NCBI RefSeq assembly: GCF_021272345.1
Contig: NZ_JAJSDQ010000004.1
Location: 124,001 to 188,000, forward strand
Direction of reading: 5' to 3'
Length of the DNA: 64,000 nucleotides
Source: Ornithinimicrobium sediminis
Lineage (GTDB): Bacteria; Actinomycetota; Actinomycetes; Actinomycetales; Dermatophilaceae
Under the pieces are notes generated by a model. That model had not been told where the DNA came from. It was given only the letters and a program-made list of their open reading frames with translations, and did not search any database. Below, one piece after another: positions 8,062 to 18,470 of the stretch. Every line of letters starts with the position of its first letter. Position 1 is the first letter of the stretch. The translations under genes and the position numbers were made by a program.

Positions 8062-8841
8062 CTACGCAGGCAGGGCCCGCGACAGCAGGGTGCTCGCCAC
8101 GGCATACGGCACGACACCGACCACGAGCACCGAGGCCAGCGCCGCCACCAGACGGGGCCGCGCGTGCGCCAGGGTCGGCAGCACCTCGAAGACCCGCCGG
8201 GTCGCGTGGCTCACGCCTGCGGAGGCCACCCCCACGAGCAGCAGCGCGCTCCACGGCTGGCCCGCCACCAGCGCGACCAGCGTGCCCACCGCACCCCCGA
8301 CCGCCAGTGCCAGCGGCGCGGTCCACGGACGCAGCGACTCCCAGCGGCCCACCAGGTCGGTGACCGCGGACACCGCGGCGGCGCCGACCCCGGCGACGAT
8401 CAGCATCGACCCGGCGTCCGTGCGGGACAGCGGGATGAGGAAGACCGCGCTGGTCAGCACCGCCAGACCGAGCACGACCGAACTCACCGACTCGGCGACG
8501 CGGGGCCGCCCGTCGCGGCGCAGCAGCTGGTGCAGGAAGGCCGCGATCATCGACACCGCCAGCGCAGCGGGCAGCCAGGTCAGCCACGGCGACTCCTGCC
8601 GCAGGGCCACGCTGAGCAGCACCGCCGTGCCACCGGTGAGCAGCACCGCCAGGGTGCCGCGCGGGGTCGGCAGGCCGAGCGTGCCGGCCCACCCCCAGGC
8701 CACGACCGCGATCGCGCACGCCAGGGCCACCGCCAGCAGGCCGGGCCCCACCAGACCGGTGAGGCCGATCACCCAGGCCGCGCCGAGCACACCGACGACC
8801 ACGTGCGAGGTGGCGGTGGTCAGGGATCGGCGGGACGGCAC
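8062..8841 (-). CDS. Polytopic membrane protein of unknown function
   Basis: About 259 residues, almost wholly hydrophobic, with roughly eight predicted membrane segments (for example HVVVGVLGAAWVIGL, LLAVALACAIAVVAWGW, GTLAVLLTGGTAVLLSVAL, MLIVAGVGAAAVSAV, LVVGVVPYAVAST). I recognise no family signature. It is divergent from glnR across about 90 bases, an arrangement that may share regulatory sequence. GTG at 8841 is chosen because an ATG at 8886 adds a charged stretch without membrane character and comes within 50 bases of the divergent gene; the choice is uncertain. Confidence 0.65.
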   Translation of the reverse strand: MPSRRSLTTATSHVVVGVLGAAWVIGLTGLVGPGLLAVALACAIAVVAWGWAGTLGLPTPRGTLAVLLTGGTAVLLSVALRQESPWLTWLPAALAVSMIAAFLHQLLRRDGRPRVAESVSSVVLGLAVLTSAVFLIPLSRTDAGSMLIVAGVGAAAVSAVTDLVGRWESLRPWTAPLALAVGGAVGTLVALVAGQPWSALLLVGVASAGVSHATRRVFEVLPTLAHARPRLVAALASVLVVGVVPYAVASTLLSRALPA

Positions 8842-8932
8842 GCGCCCATTATCCCGACGCAGGGCAGGCGGGGGCACCGTGGTCACCCGCCCCGGCGCGC
8901 CGCTGCGCCACTATCCTGGCGAGGTGGCCGAG

Positions 8933-9616
8933 ATGGCGCTGCTCACCCCGGGAGGCTCCGACGGAGCCGTCATGCGCGTGCTCCCGGCGCTGGACCTGCT
9001 GCCCCACCGGGTGCGGGTCCTCCCCATGGACGCCGGGGCCCTGCTCAGCGGCACCGAGCCGGAAATCGTGCTGGTCGACGCCACCTCCGACCTGATGGCC
9101 GCCCGCTCCACGCTGCGCACCATCGACACCATGGGCAGCTGGGGCGCGGTGCTGGGCGTCTTCGCCGAGGCCGGGCTCACCGTGGTGGACGACCAGTGGC
9201 CTCTGCACGACGTGCTGCTCACCACCGCCGGGCCCGGGGAGATCGAGGCGCGGCTGCGGCTGGTCCGGCGCCGCGCCGGGGCCGCCGCGGCGGCGGAGGT
9301 GCGCACCGGGCCCATCCGGGTCGCCGACGTCGTCGTCGACGAGTCGAGCTGGACGGTGCGGGCCGGTGGTCGACCGCTCGACCTCACCTTCAAGGAGTTC
9401 GAGCTCCTCAAGTACCTCGTGCAGCACCCCGGGCGCGTGGTCAGCCGCGAACAGCTTCTGCAGGAGGTCTGGGGCATGGACTACTACGGTGGCACCCGCA
9501 CGGTGGACGTGCACGTGCGGCGGCTACGGGCCAAGCTCGGCCCTGAGCGGGAGTCGCTGATCGGCACGATCCGCAACGTGGGGTACCGCTTCGCCGGCGC
9601 CCGCACCACCGACTGA
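8933..9616 (+). CDS. glnR: GlnR-type orphan response regulator (OmpR/PhoB winged helix)
   Basis: 227 residues. The N-terminal receiver-like domain reads [20 protein letters not shown]...[12 protein letters not shown]...[10 protein letters not shown], as in actinobacterial GlnR, where the aspartate supports dimerisation without phosphorylation. The C-terminal winged helix is near-identical in style to Gln[55 protein letters not shown]. GlnR controls nitrogen assimilation genes and in some species links to phosphate control. ATG at 8933 follows GGCGAGG at a suitable distance. The adjacency to mshD is the arrangement known from other actinobacteria. Confidence 0.88.
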   Translation: MALLTPGGSDGAVMRVLPALDLLPHRVRVLPMDAGALLSGTEPEIVLVDATSDLMAARSTLRTIDTMGSWGAVLGVFAEAGLTVVDDQWPLHDVLLTTAGPGEIEARLRLVRRRAGAAAAAEVRTGPIRVADVVVDESSWTVRAGGRPLDLTFKEFELLKYLVQHPGRVVSREQLLQEVWGMDYYGGTRTVDVHVRRLRAKLGPERESLIGTIRNVGYRFAGARTTD

Positions 9617-9627
9617 GAGGACTCCCG

Positions 9628-10575
9628 ATGGACGTCACGATCACGCACACCCTGCCGGCCCGACAGGGGGCCGACGTGCTGGCCCTGTCCGTCCGGGCCT
9701 CCACCCACGACGGCGTCAAGCCACTGTCCGAGCAGACCGTCATCGACGTGCGCCGCCTGGCCGAGCGCCCGGAGCCGGTCGCCGACACCACCCACCTGGT
9801 CGTCGTGGACCGGCCCGGGGAGATCAACGCCAAGGTGCTGGGCTACGCGCATGCCGACCACGGCACGGAGCCGGCCACCATCGAGCTCGTCGTCCACCCG
9901 GACCACCGGCGGGAGGGCGTGGCCACCCTGCTGGTCCAGGAGATCGCGCAGCGGTGGCCGGGGTGCCGGGCCTGGTCGCACGGCCATCTGCCGGCCGCGC
10001 AGGCCCTCGCCGACAAGCTCGGCATGCAGGTCGTCCGCGAGCTGTGGCAGATGTCGCGCCCCCTGCAGGGCGAGTGGTCGGACCTGCCGGAGGTCGACGT
10101 GCCCGAGGGCTTCGCCGTGCGCTCGTTCGAGGTGGGGCGGGACGAGCAGGCATGGCTCGCGGTCAACGCACGCGCCTTCGCCGCGCACGCCGAGCAGGGC
10201 CGGATGACGCTGTCGGACCTGCAGGACCGGCTGGGCGAGCCGTGGTTCGACCCGCACGGCTTCCTGCTGATCGAGGACCTGCGGGACGGCCCGGCACGCC
10301 TGGCCGCCTTCCACTGGACCAAGATCGAGCCGGCCGAGCCCGGGTCGACCCACCAGGCCGCCGGCGAGGTCTACGTCGTCGGGGTCGACCCCGACTACCA
10401 GGGTCAGGGCCTGGGTCGCGTGGCCACGGTGCTGGGGCTGCGCCACCTGCGGGCCTGCGGCCTGCAGAACGCCACGCTCTACGTCGACGGCGACAACGCA
10501 CCCGCCATCGCGACCTACCACCGCCTGGGCTTCGAGCGCTCGGCCGTGGACGTCATGTATGCCGCGCGGTCCTGA
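9628..10575 (+). CDS. mshD: Mycothiol synthase MshD
   Basis: 315 residues, the full length expected for MshD, which has two GNAT domains. The first carries [22 protein letters not shown], the second [27 protein letters not shown], with the acetyl-CoA loop Q-x-x-G-x-G/A in both. [17 protein letters not shown] and [19 protein letters not shown] are strongly MshD-like. It acetylates cysteinyl-GlcN-inositol to give mycothiol, the main actinobacterial thiol. It starts 11 bases after glnR and is probably co-transcribed. mshA begins at the left window edge. Confidence 0.95.
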   Translation: MDVTITHTLPARQGADVLALSVRASTHDGVKPLSEQTVIDVRRLAERPEPVADTTHLVVVDRPGEINAKVLGYAHADHGTEPATIELVVHPDHRREGVATLLVQEIAQRWPGCRAWSHGHLPAAQALADKLGMQVVRELWQMSRPLQGEWSDLPEVDVPEGFAVRSFEVGRDEQAWLAVNARAFAAHAEQGRMTLSDLQDRLGEPWFDPHGFLLIEDLRDGPARLAAFHWTKIEPAEPGSTHQAAGEVYVVGVDPDYQGQGLGRVATVLGLRHLRACGLQNATLYVDGDNAPAIATYHRLGFERSAVDVMYAARS

Positions 10576-10634
10576 GGCACGGATGCGGGCCGGGGCCTGA
10601 CACCCAGGGCCGCTGCGGTGGCAGGATGGGCGGC

Positions 10635-12899
10635 ATGAGCAGCCCACAGACGTCCACCGGGACCGCCGACGGGACGCCACTGCCGGAGTCGACGGTGCCG
10701 GAGGTCGTGGAGACCAACAGCGTCGTCCCGCTGCCGCAGATCCGCGCCCAGCACCCTCGTGGCGCCAACGGCCGCTTCATCCGCCTGGAGCCCGAGGGCG
10801 AGGAGGCCCCGTCCGACGAGCTGCCGGAGGGTCGCTTCCTCGACCGTGAGGTCTCCTGGCTGCAGTTCAACGAGCGGGTGCTGCAGCTGGCCGCCGACCC
10901 CGACCTGCCGCTGCTGGAGCGCACCCGCTTCCTGGCGATCTTCGCCGGCAACCTCGACGAGTTCTTCATGGTGCGGGTCGCCGGTCTCAAGCGCCGCATC
11001 GCCACCGGCATCGCGGGCCGCTCGGCGGCCGGGCTGGAGCCTCGCGAGGTGCTGGAGGAGATCTCGCTGGGAGCCCACCACCTCATGTCCCGGCACGCGC
11101 AGCTGCTCGCCGACACGGTTGCCCCCGCGCTGGCCGACGAGGGGATCACGATCTTCTCCTGGGACGAGCTGGGCGACAAGGAGCGCGAGGAGCTCGGGGA
11201 GATGTTCCGCAGCACGGTCTACCCGGTGCTGACGCCCCTGGCGGTCGACCCCGCGCACCCCTTCCCCTACATCTCCGGCCTGTCGCTCAACCTCGCGGTG
11301 ATCCTCACCAACCCGCGCACCGGCCGCGAGCACTTCGCCCGGGTCAAGGTGCCACCACTGCTGCCGCGCTTCGTGCGGCTGTCGACCTCTGACGGGCTCT
11401 ACTCCGACCGGTTCGTGCTCCTGGAGCAGATCATCGCGGCTCATCTCGACCAGCTCTTCACCGGCATGGACGTCCAGGAGACCTTCACCTTCCGGGTCAC
11501 CCGCAACGAGGACCTGGAGGTCGAGGAGGACGACGCGGAGAACCTGCTGACCGCCCTCGAGCGGGAGCTCACCCGGCGGCGCTTCGGTCCGCCGGTGCGC
11601 CTGGAGGTGGTCGAGGACATGGACGACCACGTGCTCGACCTGCTGACCCGCGAGCTGCGGGTCAGCCCCGGCGAGGTCTACCGGCTGCCGGCCCCGCTCG
11701 ACCTGACCTCGCTGCATACGCTGGCCGACCTCGACCGCACCGAGCTGCGCTACCCCAACTTCGTGCCGAAGACGCACCCCGACCTGGCGCCGGTCGAGAG
11801 CTCGCAGCCCAGCGACGTGCTGGGCGCCATGCGCCAGCGCGACATCCTGCTGCACCACCCCTACGACTCGTTCAGCACCTCGGTGCAGGCCTTCATCGAG
11901 CAGGCCGCCGCCGACCCGCACGTCCTGGCGATCAAGCAGACGCTCTACCGCACCAGCGGTGACTCCCCCGTCATCGACGCCCTCATCGAGGCCGCAGCCG
12001 TCGGCAAGCAGGTGCTCGCCGTCGTCGAGATCAAGGCGCGCTTCGACGAGGAGAACAACATCACCTGGGCCCGCAAGCTCGAGGAGGCCGGGGTCCACGT
12101 CGTCTACGGCATGGTGGGGCTGAAGACCCACGCCAAGCTCGCGCTGGTCGTGCGGGAGGAGGCCGGCGGGCTGCGACGCTACTGCCACATCGGCACCGGC
12201 AACTACAACCCCAAGACCGCACGGCTCTACGAGGACCTGGGGCTGCTGACCTGCGACGAGACGATCGGCGAAGACCTCACCCGGCTGTTCAACCAGCTGT
12301 CCGGCATGGCACCGAAGGCCAAGTTCAAGCGGCTGCTCGTCGCCCCGAGGTCGGTGCGCAGCGAGCTCATCGCCCTCATCGACGCCGAGGCCGCGCGGGG
12401 CAGCGAGGGCGTCGTCCGGCTCAAGCTCAACTCCATCGTCGACGAGCAGGTCATCGACGCGCTCTACCGTGCCTCGCGCGCCGGGGCCCGGGTGGACATC
12501 TGGGTGCGTGGCATCTGTGCGCTGCGTCCCGGGGTGCCCGGGCTGTCCGAGACGATCACCGTGCGCTCGGTGCTGGGGCGCTTCCTGGAGCACTCCAGGA
12601 TCTTCGCCTTCGGGGCGCAGGGCGAGTCCGGAGTCTTCATCGGCTCGGCCGACATGATGCACCGCAACCTCGACCGCCGGGTCGAGGCGCTCGCCTCGAT
12701 CGCCGACAAGGACCAGGTGCGGCACATCGTCAAGCTGATGGACCGCGGGATGAGCGACGACATCGGCAGCTGGCACCTCGGCTCTGACGGGCAGTGGACC
12801 CGCCATCACCTCGGCGACGACGGGATGCCGCTGCCGGACCTGCAGACGGAGCTGATCGAGAGGTATGCCGCGCGCCGCCGCCCGGGGAGGCGCCGGTGA
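10635..12899 (+). CDS. ppk1: Polyphosphate kinase 1
   Basis: 754 residues. [19 protein letters not shown] and [23 protein letters not shown] are the PPK1 N-terminal domain; [36 protein letters not shown] and [24 protein letters not shown] form the catalytic phospholipase-D-like region, with the phosphorylated histidine of the HIGTGNYN segment near residue 520. An N-terminal extension of about 70 residues (rich in T, S, P and E) precedes the domain, as in other actinobacteria. The enzyme makes polyphosphate from ATP reversibly. ATG at 10635 is preferred over one 9 bases upstream because of AGGATGGG spacing. It overlaps mutT1 by GTGA. Confidence 0.95.
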   Translation: MSSPQTSTGTADGTPLPESTVPEVVETNSVVPLPQIRAQHPRGANGRFIRLEPEGEEAPSDELPEGRFLDREVSWLQFNERVLQLAADPDLPLLERTRFLAIFAGNLDEFFMVRVAGLKRRIATGIAGRSAAGLEPREVLEEISLGAHHLMSRHAQLLADTVAPALADEGITIFSWDELGDKEREELGEMFRSTVYPVLTPLAVDPAHPFPYISGLSLNLAVILTNPRTGREHFARVKVPPLLPRFVRLSTSDGLYSDRFVLLEQIIAAHLDQLFTGMDVQETFTFRVTRNEDLEVEEDDAENLLTALERELTRRRFGPPVRLEVVEDMDDHVLDLLTRELRVSPGEVYRLPAPLDLTSLHTLADLDRTELRYPNFVPKTHPDLAPVESSQPSDVLGAMRQRDILLHHPYDSFSTSVQAFIEQAAADPHVLAIKQTLYRTSGDSPVIDALIEAAAVGKQVLAVVEIKARFDEENNITWARKLEEAGVHVVYGMVGLKTHAKLALVVREEAGGLRRYCHIGTGNYNPKTARLYEDLGLLTCDETIGEDLTRLFNQLSGMAPKAKFKRLLVAPRSVRSELIALIDAEAARGSEGVVRLKLNSIVDEQVIDALYRASRAGARVDIWVRGICALRPGVPGLSETITVRSVLGRFLEHSRIFAFGAQGESGVFIGSADMMHRNLDRRVEALASIADKDQVRHIVKLMDRGMSDDIGSWHLGSDGQWTRHHLGDDGMPLPDLQTELIERYAARRRPGRRR

Positions 12900-13891
12900 G
12901 CGCCGAGCCCCTGGAGGTCCCCGCCCCTGTGGCCCGGGCCGTCCGGCCGGGGGCACTCGTCGTCCGCGCCTCCGGCGTGGTCATCTGGCGGCGCAAGAAG
13001 CGAAAGCTCCAGGTCGCGATGGTGCACCGGCCGGGCTACGACGACTGGGCGTGGGCCAAGGGCAAGCTCGACCGCGGGGAGGACGTCGCCGCGGCGGCGG
13101 CCCGGGAGGCGCTGGAGGAGACCGGGCTGGTCGTGCGGCTCGGGGTGCCGCTGCCCACCTCCATCTACCCGCTGCCGAAGTCCGGCGACCGCGACGTCAT
13201 CAAGCGGGTGGAGTACTGGGCCGCCACGGTCGTCGGCGGCCACGGCCGGCTCGAGCACGAGATCGACAAGGTCGCCTGGCTCTCCCCGACCAAGGCGCGC
13301 CAGCGGCTGACCTACCCCCGCGACCTGGAGCAGCTGGAGACGATCGTGGGGCTCGACCTCGCCGGACGTCTCGACACCTGGACCCTGCTGGTCGTGCGGC
13401 ACGCCAAGGCGATGGCCCGCAAGGACTGGCACAAGCCGGACCCGCTGCGCCCGCTCACCACGGTGGGCAAGCGCCGTGCCGACAGGATCGTCCCGATCCT
13501 CACGGCATACGCACCGGAGCAGGTGCTCAGCTCCACGTCCACCCGCTGTCACGACACCGTGGCGCCCTTCGCGCAGCACGCCGTCGTGCCGCTGCGGACC
13601 AAGCGCGGGCTCTCCGAGGAGGGCCACGAGGCCGCGCCGGACAAGGTGCACAAGCACCTACGGCTGGCCTTCGAGCGTGGCCGCACCATCGCGATCTGCA
13701 CGCACGGCCCGGTGCTCACCGAGGTGCTCGACGACCTCAAGGCCCGCGCCGACGGCCCCGCGCTGGCGCGGTCGCTGCAGCGGATGACGTCCACCAACAT
13801 GGACAAGGGCGAGGTGCTGGCCTGCACCGTGCTGGGCCGTGGTCCGACCGCCCGCATCGTCGCCGTGCACCGCCACCGCATCCCCCGCTGA
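12896..13891 (+). CDS. mutT1: MutT1-type NUDIX hydrolase with histidine-phosphatase domain
   Basis: 331 residues with two domains, as in mycobacterial MutT1. A NUDIX domain comes first: its box starts at [20 protein letters not shown], with all expected acidic residues, and ends TGLVV. The second is a histidine phosphatase domain: [15 protein letters not shown] holds the R-H-x motif, [13 protein letters not shown] the second arginine, and [11 protein letters not shown] the second histidine. MutT1 hydrolyses 8-oxo-dGTP and diadenosine polyphosphates. The GTG overlaps the ppk1 stop by four bases, so the two are co-translated, consistent with the ppk-mutT1 pairing known from mycobacteria. Confidence 0.9.
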   Translation: MSAEPLEVPAPVARAVRPGALVVRASGVVIWRRKKRKLQVAMVHRPGYDDWAWAKGKLDRGEDVAAAAAREALEETGLVVRLGVPLPTSIYPLPKSGDRDVIKRVEYWAATVVGGHGRLEHEIDKVAWLSPTKARQRLTYPRDLEQLETIVGLDLAGRLDTWTLLVVRHAKAMARKDWHKPDPLRPLTTVGKRRADRIVPILTAYAPEQVLSSTSTRCHDTVAPFAQHAVVPLRTKRGLSEEGHEAAPDKVHKHLRLAFERGRTIAICTHGPVLTEVLDDLKARADGPALARSLQRMTSTNMDKGEVLACTVLGRGPTARIVAVHRHRIPR

Positions 13892-13900
13892 CCCTCCCAA

Positions 13901-14156
13901 CCCCGTTGCCAGGGAAATCCCGTGCCTCCCTCCCCGTTGCCAGGGAAATCCCGTGCCTTCCCCTACGTTGCTAGGGGTTCTGGTCCACACCGTGAGGGCC
14001 TCGATGCCCGACCTCCAGGCTCGCGTCGGCGCGCACAGGACCTGGGACAGGGGGGCGACCGGTCCGGAATCTCCCTGGCAACCCGCAGATGTGGCCGGGA
14101 AATCCCTGGCAACCCGCAGATGTGGCCGGGAAATCCCTGGCAACGCGCAGGTCGGG
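13901..14156 (+). repeat. Inverted set of short repeats sharing GTTGCCAGGGA
   Basis: Two exact 26-bp copies lie at 13901-13926 and 13932-13957, beginning CCCCGTTGCCAGGGAAATC. A degenerate third (CGTTGCTAGGGG) is near 13966. About 90 bases later come three tandem 31-bp units on the opposite orientation at 14066-14096, 14097-14127 and 14128-14156 (the last degenerate), each with TCCCTGGCAAC. Both groups contain the same 11-mer in opposite orientation, so long-range pairing is possible. The region fills the gap between the mutT1 stop and the convergent pstB stop. No gene is supported here. Confidence 0.8.
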
Positions 14157-14178
14157 ATGCACAACCCCGGGCACGGGG

Positions 14179-14958
14179 TCAGCCGAAGCGGCCGGAGATG
14201 TAGTCTTCCGTGGACTGCTGCGCGGGGTTGTTGAAGATCTTCTGGGTGTCGTCCATCTCGACCAGCCGGCCCGGTCTGCCGGTGGCCTCGAGGTTGAAGA
14301 ACCCGGTCCGGTCGGAGACCCGCGCCGCCTGTTGCATGTTGTGCGTGACGATGACGACGGTGTAGTCCTCCTTGAGCTGCTCGATGAGGTCCTCGATCGC
14401 CAGCGTGGAGATCGGGTCCAGCGCCGAGCAGGGCTCGTCCATCAGGATCACCTCGGGCTGCACCGCGATGGCCCGGGCGATGCACAGCCGCTGCTGCTGC
14501 CCTCCGGACAGGCCCGAGCCCGGCTTGTCGAGACGGTCCTTGACCTCGTTCCACAGGTTGGCGTCGCGCAGGGCCCGCTCGGCCAGCTCGTCGGCGGCAG
14601 AGTGCGACATGCGCCGGCTGTTGAGCCGCACACCGGCCAGCACGTTCTCCTTGATCGACATCGTCGGGAACGGGTTGGGCCGCTGGAAGACCATGCCGAC
14701 CTCGCGGCGGACGTCGACCGGGTCGACCTCCTTGCTGTAGAGGTCGCGGCCGTCCATGAGCACCTCACCCTCCACGCGGCCCCCGGGGATGACCTCGTGC
14801 ATGCGGTTGAGGGTGCGCAGGAAGGTCGACTTGCCGCAGCCGGAGGGGCCGATGAAGGCGGTGACCGACTTCGGCTCGATGGTCATCGAGACGTTCTGCA
14901 CGGCGTGGAACTTGCCGTAGAAGATGTTGAGGTCGTTGACGTCGATGCGCTTGGACAT
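14179..14958 (-). CDS. pstB: Phosphate ABC transporter ATPase PstB (system 1)
   Basis: 259 residues. Walker A is GPSGCGKST (near residue 37), the signature is [14 protein letters not shown], Walker [13 protein letters not shown], and the H-loop lies in [33 protein letters not shown] and [10 protein letters not shown] at the C-terminus are PstB hallmarks. It powers phosphate import at the inner face of the membrane. It is the last gene of the minus-strand pstSCAB operon, 27 bases after pstA. It and the second PstB at 21517-22392 differ clearly in sequence, for example in the segment following [17 protein letters not shown], so the duplication is not recent. Confidence 0.95.
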   Translation of the reverse strand: MSKRIDVNDLNIFYGKFHAVQNVSMTIEPKSVTAFIGPSGCGKSTFLRTLNRMHEVIPGGRVEGEVLMDGRDLYSKEVDPVDVRREVGMVFQRPNPFPTMSIKENVLAGVRLNSRRMSHSAADELAERALRDANLWNEVKDRLDKPGSGLSGGQQQRLCIARAIAVQPEVILMDEPCSALDPISTLAIEDLIEQLKEDYTVVIVTHNMQQAARVSDRTGFFNLEATGRPGRLVEMDDTQKIFNNPAQQSTEDYISGRFG

Positions 14959-14985
14959 GTCTGCAGTCGCTCCAGGGGTGCGGGG

Positions 14986-16137
14986 TCAGCGGCCGGTCTT
15001 GGGGGCGAAGAGCTTCGCGATCAGCCGGGCGGTGAGGTTGAGGGCCACGACGAGCAGCACGAGCAGCAGGGCGGCCGCCCAGGCCCGCTCCAGGCTCGGG
15101 TCGCGGAATCCGGGGTTCAGCGGCCGGGTGAACATGTAGTAGGCGTAGACCGCCAGGGAGTTCATCGGCCCCTCGACGGGGTTGAGGTTGAGACCACGGG
15201 CGTAGCCGACCGCGACCAGCAGCGGGGCGGTCTCGCCGATGACGCGGGCGATGGCCAGCGTGACACCCGAGGCCAGCCCCGAGGCGGCCGTGGGCAGCAC
15301 CACCTTGGCCACCGTGCGCCACTTCGGCACGCCGAGCGCCAGCGAGGCCTCGCGCAGGTCGTTGGGCACGATGCGCAGCATCTCCTCGCTGCTGCGCACG
15401 ACCGTCGGGATCATCAGCACGCTGAGGGCGACGGCCCCGGCCAGGGCGTCCTTGGTGCCGATGCCGAAGACCATCGCCCACAGGGCGAAGGCGAACAGGC
15501 CGGCGACGATGGAGGGGATGCCGGTCATGACGTCGACGAGGAACCGGATGACGTGGGACAGCGCGTTCTTGTTGCTGTACTCCACGAGGTAGATCGCCGT
15601 GAACAGACCGATGGGCACGGAGAGCACGGTCGCGATCCCGGTGATGACGAGCGTGCCGACGACGGCGTGGTAGGCACCACCGACCATCGGCGCGCCCTCC
15701 TGCATGGTGGCCTCGTCCTGGACGCCGGTGACACCGTTCATCGTCTGCAGCAGGAAGTCGGGGTGGAAGGCGCGCGGGATCCCCTGGCCGACGACGGTCC
15801 ACAGCAGCGACACGAGCGGGAGCACCGCCAGGATGAACGCGCCGTAGACGAGACCGCGCATGACGTGGTCGGTCGCGACCCGGCGGCCGCCCACCACGCG
15901 GTATGCCGTGTACACCCCGGCGAGGTAGACCAGGAAGCCCACCACCGCGGCCAGGACCACGTTGAGCCCTCCGGCCAGCCACAGCGTGGCGGCCAGTGCG
16001 AGCGCGCCGAGCAGCACGGCATACCCGATGCGGTCGCCGGCGGGACGGACCGTGGACAGCTCGATGCCCTCCATGGGTCCGCGCTTGCGCGGCGGGGGCG
16101 TGACGTCGCTGCCCGTGTGCTGGGTCTGGATGGCCAT
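14986..16137 (-). CDS. pstA: Phosphate ABC transporter permease PstA (system 1)
   Basis: 383 residues, longer than typical PstA because of about 100 extra N-terminal residues that hold two added hydrophobic segments (IGYAVLLGALALAATLWL; VLAAVVGFLVYLAGVYTA). The permease core carries the EAA-type loop LREASLALGVPKWRTVAKVVLP and [15 protein letters not shown]. Others in the actinobacteria show a similar extension. ATG at 16137 shares one base with the pstC stop (TGATG), so translation is coupled. The protein pairs with PstC to form the membrane channel for phosphate. Confidence 0.93.
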   Translation of the reverse strand: MAIQTQHTGSDVTPPPRKRGPMEGIELSTVRPAGDRIGYAVLLGALALAATLWLAGGLNVVLAAVVGFLVYLAGVYTAYRVVGGRRVATDHVMRGLVYGAFILAVLPLVSLLWTVVGQGIPRAFHPDFLLQTMNGVTGVQDEATMQEGAPMVGGAYHAVVGTLVITGIATVLSVPIGLFTAIYLVEYSNKNALSHVIRFLVDVMTGIPSIVAGLFAFALWAMVFGIGTKDALAGAVALSVLMIPTVVRSSEEMLRIVPNDLREASLALGVPKWRTVAKVVLPTAASGLASGVTLAIARVIGETAPLLVAVGYARGLNLNPVEGPMNSLAVYAYYMFTRPLNPGFRDPSLERAWAAALLLVLLVVALNLTARLIAKLFAPKTGR

Positions 16138-17114
16138 CAGTTGGCTCCCGAGAACTCGGAGCGCTTCTCCACGATGTAGCGCGCGACCAGGTTGACGACG
16201 AGGGTGATGACGAAGAGCACCAGCCCGGCGGCGATGAGCTCCGACAGCCGCAGCCCGGCCGCCTCCGGGAAGTTGAGCGCGATCTCGGCCGGGATGGTGG
16301 AGTTCCCGGGTCCGATGATGTTCCAGGTGAAGCCGCCGGTCGACAGGATGATCGCGACGGCCATCGTCTCGCCGAGCGCCCTGCCCAGGCCGAGCATCGT
16401 GCCGCCGATCACCCCGGGCTTGCCGAAGGGCAGCACAGCGGTGCGGATCATCTCCCACTTCGTGGCGCCGAGCGCCAGGGCAGCCTCCTCGTGCAGGCGG
16501 GGGGTCTGCAGGAACACCTCGCGGGAGACCGCGGTGATGATCGGCAGGATCATCACCGCCAGCACGAGGGAGGCGGTGGCGATGGTGCGGCCGGTGTTGG
16601 AGCCCTCCGCGAAGAGGGGCACCCAGCCCAGGTTGGCCTCGAGCCAGGCGAAGGCCGGCACGAGCCGGGGGGCGAGCACCTGCCAGCCCCACATGCCGAA
16701 GACGACGCTGGGCACGGCGGCCAGCAGGTCGATGACGAAGCCGATCGAGGCTCCCAGGCGACGCGGCGCGTAGTGCGAGACGAACAGCGCGATCCCCACC
16801 GCGACCGGGGTGGCCATGGCCATCGCCAGCACGGAGGCCAGCACCGTGCCGACGATGAGCGGCAGCACGTATGCGGCGAAGCCGGCCTCGCCGGTGACCT
16901 CACCGGGGTCGGCGGTCAGGACCGGCAGCGACTGCACGAGGAGGAAGGTGGCCACCCCGGCCAGGATGGCCATGATGAGCAGCCCGGAGGCCAGCGAGGC
17001 CCCGGAGAAGACGAGGTCCCCGGGTCGGCGGACCTGGCCGCGGCGCGGGCTGCGGTCCGGCGCCGGGGCCGGCACCGCGGCCGGCGTCCGGGCGCTGGGA
17101 GGAGTCGTGCTCAT
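16137..17114 (-). CDS. pstC: Phosphate ABC transporter permease PstC (system 1)
   Basis: 325 residues. A proline/alanine-rich cytoplasmic leader (about 30 residues) precedes six hydrophobic segments. The cytoplasmic coupling loop EEAALALGATKWEMIRTAVLP and the following GLGRALGETMAVAIIL are PstC features, and AAVPSVVFGMWGWQVLAP matches the family loop. ATG at 17114 lies 5 bases after the pstS stop, close enough for coupling. Phosphate permease subunit, working with PstA and PstB. Confidence 0.93.
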   Translation of the reverse strand: MSTTPPSARTPAAVPAPAPDRSPRRGQVRRPGDLVFSGASLASGLLIMAILAGVATFLLVQSLPVLTADPGEVTGEAGFAAYVLPLIVGTVLASVLAMAMATPVAVGIALFVSHYAPRRLGASIGFVIDLLAAVPSVVFGMWGWQVLAPRLVPAFAWLEANLGWVPLFAEGSNTGRTIATASLVLAVMILPIITAVSREVFLQTPRLHEEAALALGATKWEMIRTAVLPFGKPGVIGGTMLGLGRALGETMAVAIILSTGGFTWNIIGPGNSTIPAEIALNFPEAAGLRLSELIAAGLVLFVITLVVNLVARYIVEKRSEFSGAN

Positions 17115-17119
17115 GTGGC

Positions 17120-18241
17120 TCACCCGCCCTGGATGGAGTCGATGGTCGTGGTCGCCGCCTCGCGCAGGGTCTGCGAGATGGGGGCGGAGCCGGCGGCGTC
17201 CGCGGCGGCCTGCTGTCCCTGCTCGCTGATGACGTAGCGCAGGTAGTTGGTCACCAGGTCGGCGGTCTGCGCGTCGTCGTAGGCCGAGCACGCGATGAGG
17301 TAGGAGACGAGCACGATGGGGTAGGTGCCCTCCTCCGTGGTGTCCCGGGCCAGCTCCAGCGCCAGGTCGCCCTCGACGCCGGTGTCGACCGGGGTCGAGG
17401 CGTCCACGACGGCCGCGGCGGCCTCCGGGGTGTAGTCGACGAAGTCGCCGCCGACGCCGACCGCGGCCGTCGGCAGCGTGCCCACGGCCGAGGCGTCGGT
17501 GTAGGTGATGGCGCCGACGGTGCTGCCGGTGACCTGCATGACCCCGGTGGTCTGCGCGGCGGACTCGCCGCCGGCCACCGGCCACGCGGCGTCGGGCTCG
17601 TAGGGCCAGGCGTCACCGCCGACGACGTGCAGGTACTCCAGGAAGTTCTCGGTCGTGCCGGAGTCGTCCGACCGGTTGACGACGGTGATCTCGGTCGACG
17701 GCAGGTCGGCACCGGGGTTGATCTCGGCGATGGCCGGGTCGTCCCACGTCTCGATCTCGCGGGAGAAGACCCGGGCCAGGACCTCCGGGGAGAGGTTGAG
17801 CTGCTCCACACCGGGCAGGTTGTAGGGGATGGCGATGGGCGCGATGTAGACCGGCACGTGCAGTGCCCCGCCGTCCCCGCACACGTCGGTGACCCGCTCG
17901 CGCTCCTCCTCGTCCAGGTAGGCGTCGGAGCCCACCACCGGCGAGGCACCGGAGATGAGGTTCTCCCGGCCGCCGCCGGAGCCGATCGCGTCGTAGATGA
18001 GGCGCACGTCGGGCTGCACGCCGCGGTAGCCGGCGATCCAGGCGGTCTGCGCCGACTCCTGGGCGCTGGAGCCGGAGGCGCTCAGCGTGCCGGAGAGCTG
18101 AGGGTCGGCCAGCGGGCCCGCGTCGGTCACCTCGTAGTCGTCACCCTCGAAGGCACCCGTGGGGTTGTCGTCACCGCAGGCGGCCAGGGCCAGCGCGGCC
18201 ACCAGCAGCATGCCGGCGGCTCCGGGACGCAGCACCTTCAC
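17120..18241 (-). CDS. pstS: Phosphate-binding lipoprotein PstS (system 1)
   Basis: 373 residues. A signal peptide with lipobox LALAACG (cysteine at residue 22) makes it a membrane-anchored lipoprotein on the outer face. The ligand-binding core includes SGTLSASGSSAQESAQTAW, YDAIGSGGGRENLISG, VVNRSDDSGTTENFLEYL (the phosphate-contacting S-x-D-S-G-T) and QVTGSTVGAITYTDAS. It captures phosphate for PstC/PstA. It is first in the minus-strand operon and transcribed away from a shared regulatory region containing a candidate PhoP box at 18340-18361. Confidence 0.93.
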   Translation of the reverse strand: MKVLRPGAAGMLLVAALALAACGDDNPTGAFEGDDYEVTDAGPLADPQLSGTLSASGSSAQESAQTAWIAGYRGVQPDVRLIYDAIGSGGGRENLISGASPVVGSDAYLDEEERERVTDVCGDGGALHVPVYIAPIAIPYNLPGVEQLNLSPEVLARVFSREIETWDDPAIAEINPGADLPSTEITVVNRSDDSGTTENFLEYLHVVGGDAWPYEPDAAWPVAGGESAAQTTGVMQVTGSTVGAITYTDASAVGTLPTAAVGVGGDFVDYTPEAAAAVVDASTPVDTGVEGDLALELARDTTEEGTYPIVLVSYLIACSAYDDAQTADLVTNYLRYVISEQGQQAAADAAGSAPISQTLREAATTTIDSIQGG

Positions 18242-18339
18242 GGGCAGGGACCTCTCGGGGTGGGGGGACGGTGGCCTGTCGGACGCGTGCGGCCGGCACC
18301 GATGGCACGCCGGAGCCGCAGCACGTCATTCATAGTCGT

Positions 18340-18361
18340 GCTACGTGAATGACAGGTGAAC
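18340..18361 (-). promoter_or_regulatory. Candidate PhoP (PHO) box facing system-1 pstS
   Basis: Read on the minus strand, two contiguous 11-base units, GTTCACCTGTC and ATTCACGTAGC, fit the direct-repeat PHO box known from Streptomyces PhoP targets (a GTTCA-type core every 11 bases). The box lies about 100 bases upstream of the pstS start at 18241. Recognition by PhoP is inferred from spacing and core sequence only. Confidence 0.6.
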
Positions 18362-18470
18362 TGCGCGGTAACACCACGGTGCCGCGCTGTGGAGACGGTC
18401 ACAGTCGACCCGCCGCAGCGCCGTGACCTCGTCAGATGGTCGACCTTTCGATGACAGGGCGCCACGGTCC

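Noticed and set aside
13901-14156. CRISPR array
   Set aside because: The 31-bp units are tandem with no spacers, and the forward units are only two exact copies; no cas genes are present.
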